Shown here one piece after another: positions 13,264-15,121 of a stretch of 15,121 bases of DNA. Source of the DNA: Hyphomicrobiales bacterium (GTDB lineage Bacteria > Pseudomonadota > Alphaproteobacteria > Rhizobiales > Beijerinckiaceae). How positions within the stretch are numbered: the stretch's first letter is position 1; every line of letters starts with the position of its first letter. The DNA lies in contig JANYDZ010000509.1 of the NCBI GenBank assembly GCA_025363375.1, positions 1-15,121 of the forward strand, written 5' to 3'. Below the pieces are notes generated by a model. The model was not told the DNA's origin and searched no databases. It was given only the letters and a program-made list of their open reading frames with translations. A program made the translations under genes and the position numbers.

Positions 13264-13293
13264 AATGTGCGGCGGGGAGGGGCTGGAAGTCAA
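13264..13293 (-). promoter_or_regulatory. Candidate promoter of the thi operon
   Basis: Minus strand: -35 TTGACT (13293-13288, 5 of 6), 18-nt spacer, -10 CACATT (13269-13264, 3 of 6). The predicted start near 13257 is right at the first helix of the TPP aptamer, which is where a riboswitch transcript should begin. Eye-based. Confidence 0.4.
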
Positions 13294-13374
13294 GGGCGGC
13301 GGGCTTTGCCTGCGACGACGCGGGCATTGTAGGCTGCGGCGCAGTCCATTGCTCCTTGCGCGAAAGCCCGCTCC

Positions 13375-14940
13375 ATGCCGCAGCCCCCCAACTTCCTGTT
13401 CATCATCGCCGATCAACTCCGCGCCGATTATCTCGGCTGCGCCGGACATCCCGTCGTGAAAACGCCGCACATCGATTCCATCGCGGCGACGGGCACGCGC
13501 TTCGAGCGGTTCTACGTGGCGAGCCCCGTCTGCATGCCCAACCGCGCCTCGCTGCTGACGGGGCGCATGCCCTCGGCGCACGGGTTGCGGCACAACGGCA
13601 ATCATCTCTCCTACGACGCCACCACTTTCGTCGAAGTGTTGCGCGCAGGCGGTTATCGCACGGCGCTCATCGGCAAGAGCCATGTGCAGGCGATGACGCC
13701 TTTTCCCGCGCCCTCGCCCGTCGATCCGGCGATGCTTGGCCCGATCAAGGAGGCCTGGAAGGACGATGGCGGCGATTACCTCAACGAAGTTCCAGAGCGT
13801 TACGAGTCCGCGGAAAAATACGAATTCAAACCGCCCTATTACGGCTATGAACATATCGACATGGTCACCAACCACGGCGATCAGGCGAACGGCCATTATT
13901 ACCAGTGGCTGAAATCAAAAAGGCCCGACGCGGACGCCCTGCGCGACAGCGCCAATCAGCTGGCGCACAATTACGCCTGCCCTCAGGCGGTGCGCACGCC
14001 GATTCCCGAGGAGCTTTATCCGACGTCGTTTATCCGCGACCGGGCGATTTCATACATCGACGGCGTGAAGGGCCAGGAAGCGCCCTTCTTCGCCTTCGTT
14101 TCGTTTCCCGATCCGCATCATCCCTTCACGCCGCCGGGTAAATACTGGGACATGTACAATCCCGACGATTTCAAAATGCGCCTGCCCTACGGCGCGCACA
14201 GGAATCCCGTGCCGCCCATGCGCACGATGCGCGCCAAACAGCTCGACAAGAGCCAGAACACGCAGACGCAGGAAGCCTTCATGGTGGACGAGCGCGAGTT
14301 GAAAGAGGCGATGGCGTTGACCTGCGGCATGATCAGCATGATCGACGACGCGGTTGGATCGATCATCGCGGCGCTGAAAGCCAACGGGCAATACGACAAC
14401 ACCGTCGTCATTTTCAACGCGGACCATGGCGATTATCTCGGCGACTACGGCCTGTTGCTGAAGGGCGCGCTGCAATTGAATTCAATAACGCAAGTGCCCT
14501 TCATCTGGTCCGATCCCGCGACGCGCGCGGCCAAAGTGAGCAACGCGCTCGCTTCCACCACCGATCTCGCGCCGACGATCATCGAACGCGCGGGCCTCAA
14601 GCCCTATTGGGGCATTCAGGGCAAATCGTTGGCCGCTCCCATCAACGGCGGCGGCAAGGCGCGCGACAAGCTCACCATCGAATATCAGGACTTCGCGCCG
14701 CGCATGGGTTTCGTCAAACCCGCGTGGGTGCGCACTTTGCTGACCGAAGATTGGCGCCTGACCATCTACAAGGGCGAGGCCTGGGGCGAACTCTACGACC
14801 GCAGAAACGATCCCGATGAATCGCACAACCTCTGGGACGAGCCCGCCCACGCCCGGACGCGCTCCGCGCTGACGGAGCAACTCGTTCACGAGATGATGGA
14901 CAACGTGGACCAGTCGCCGCGCGCGTTGCGGCGGGCGTGA
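13375..14940 (+). CDS. Sulfatase-superfamily hydrolase (type I sulfatase / phosphonate monoester hydrolase group)
   Basis: 521 residues of the alkaline-phosphatase/sulfatase fold. CMPNR (53-57) in SPVCMPNRASLLTGR is the CxPxR signal whose Cys becomes formylglycine. Probable metal and active-site residues: Asp13-Gln14 (IIADQ), GKSH (100-103), HH 248-249 (FPDPHHPF), Asp350-His351 (NADHGD) and Lys363. Asp-Gln rather than Asp-Asp in the first loop is seen, from memory, in phosphonate monoester hydrolases and choline sulfatases, so the substrate could be a sulfate or phosphonate/phosphate ester. There is no signal peptide, so it should be cytosolic. No formylglycine-generating enzyme is in the window. 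Start ATG 13375 fits the fold's N-terminus, with only a weak GAAAG ribosome site. It diverges from the thi operon. Confidence 0.92.
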   Translation: MPQPPNFLFIIADQLRADYLGCAGHPVVKTPHIDSIAATGTRFERFYVASPVCMPNRASLLTGRMPSAHGLRHNGNHLSYDATTFVEVLRAGGYRTALIGKSHVQAMTPFPAPSPVDPAMLGPIKEAWKDDGGDYLNEVPERYESAEKYEFKPPYYGYEHIDMVTNHGDQANGHYYQWLKSKRPDADALRDSANQLAHNYACPQAVRTPIPEELYPTSFIRDRAISYIDGVKGQEAPFFAFVSFPDPHHPFTPPGKYWDMYNPDDFKMRLPYGAHRNPVPPMRTMRAKQLDKSQNTQTQEAFMVDERELKEAMALTCGMISMIDDAVGSIIAALKANGQYDNTVVIFNADHGDYLGDYGLLLKGALQLNSITQVPFIWSDPATRAAKVSNALASTTDLAPTIIERAGLKPYWGIQGKSLAAPINGGGKARDKLTIEYQDFAPRMGFVKPAWVRTLLTEDWRLTIYKGEAWGELYDRRNDPDESHNLWDEPAHARTRSALTEQLVHEMMDNVDQSPRALRRA

Positions 14941-14980
14941 GGCGAACCCGGCGGGCCGCGTTTCTCATGGCCCCGTTTCC

Positions 14981-15007
14981 CGCCTCCCCGTGAAGAACGC
15001 GGAGGCG
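14981..15007. other. Hairpin downstream of the sulfatase gene
   Basis: CGCCTCC (14981-14987) and GGAGGCG (15001-15007) form a 7-bp stem with a 13-nt loop, 41 bp after the sulfatase stop. No T-run follows on either strand, so intrinsic termination is doubtful; it may aid a factor-dependent end or mRNA stability. Confidence 0.3.
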
Positions 15008-15037
15008 AGACTGAAAGTTTGCAAGCGTTCGCCGCGT

Positions 15038-15067
15038 TTGACAGCGTGGCGTCCGCCGCGCCAACAT
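15038..15067 (+). promoter_or_regulatory. Weak candidate promoter for the gene at the right edge
   Basis: Perfect -35 TTGACA (15038-15043); 18 nt downstream CAACAT (15062-15067) matches the -10 consensus at only 3 of 6. A start near 15074 would give a leader of about 35 nt before ATG 15110. Eye-based. Confidence 0.3.
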
Positions 15068-15109
15068 CTCCTCAAGGCGGCGCAACCAAGCCGCGCCGGG
15101 GAGAAATTC

Positions 15110-15121
15110 ATGATCCATCCG
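15110..15121 (+). CDS. Start of a further gene (only Met-Ile-His-Pro visible)
   Basis: ATG at 15110 is preceded by GGGGAG (15098-15103) with a six-base spacer, a strong ribosome site, and the frame is open to the window edge. Only four codons are visible, so no function can be given. The 169 bp between it and the sulfatase hold one hairpin and one weak promoter candidate. Confidence 0.45.

Noticed and set aside
13147..13293. A minus-strand frame ending ...DLIQFMLAEGW just before thiO, looking like a protein C-terminus
   Set aside because: The same bases are the conserved core of the TPP riboswitch; the frame has no start and follows an in-frame stop, so the protein-like look is accidental.

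Overview
The window is GC-rich, densely packed bacterial DNA with short intergenic gaps. It looks like an alphaproteobacterium, most likely of the Hyphomicrobiales (methylotroph or rhizobial relatives). The basis is the thiO-thiS-thiG-thiE gene set behind a TPP riboswitch, a two-subunit type glycyl-tRNA synthetase beta chain, and palindromic repeats of a kind I remember from that class. The assignment is inference; no rRNA or other marker is present. I see no tRNA, rRNA, CRISPR array, transposase, integrase or phage gene.

Left part (1-4450): a minus-strand FMN-dependent alpha-hydroxy-acid dehydrogenase, running off the left edge, diverges from a plus-strand fumarylacetoacetate-hydrolase-family gene. 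The 133-bp gap between them carries candidate promoters and a perfect 13-bp tandem duplication. A hairpin terminator follows, then a pirin gene and an FAD oxidoreductase of the L-2-hydroxyglutarate oxidase type. This is an oxidative small-molecule set; its substrate cannot be read from the sequence.

Middle (4512-7033): gpmI (cofactor-independent phosphoglycerate mutase) overlaps by ATGA with a D-2-hydroxyacid dehydrogenase of the phosphoglycerate-dehydrogenase type. The coupling fits three-carbon acid metabolism around 2-/3-phosphoglycerate.

Right-middle (7061-13256, all minus strand, read right to left): a candidate promoter, a TPP riboswitch, thiO, thiS, thiG, a small exported Cys-containing protein, thiE, a two-motif CDGSH iron-sulfur protein, a DUF559 endonuclease-like gene and glyS. 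The thi genes make the thiazole half of thiamin and join the two halves; thiC, thiD, thiF and glyQ are not in the window. GlyS is about 100 residues longer than the E. coli protein because of two extra blocks. One block is a palindromic repeat element read in frame. A second element of similar build forms the C-terminus of the DUF559 gene and the leader of glyS.

Right end (13375-15121): a sulfatase-superfamily hydrolase with a formylglycine-type Cys, then the first four codons of another gene. No clearly new multi-gene system is visible. The items most worth a second look are the repeat-derived peptide blocks in glyS, the riboswitch with a possible start-site mask on thiO, and the small exported protein inside the thi run.
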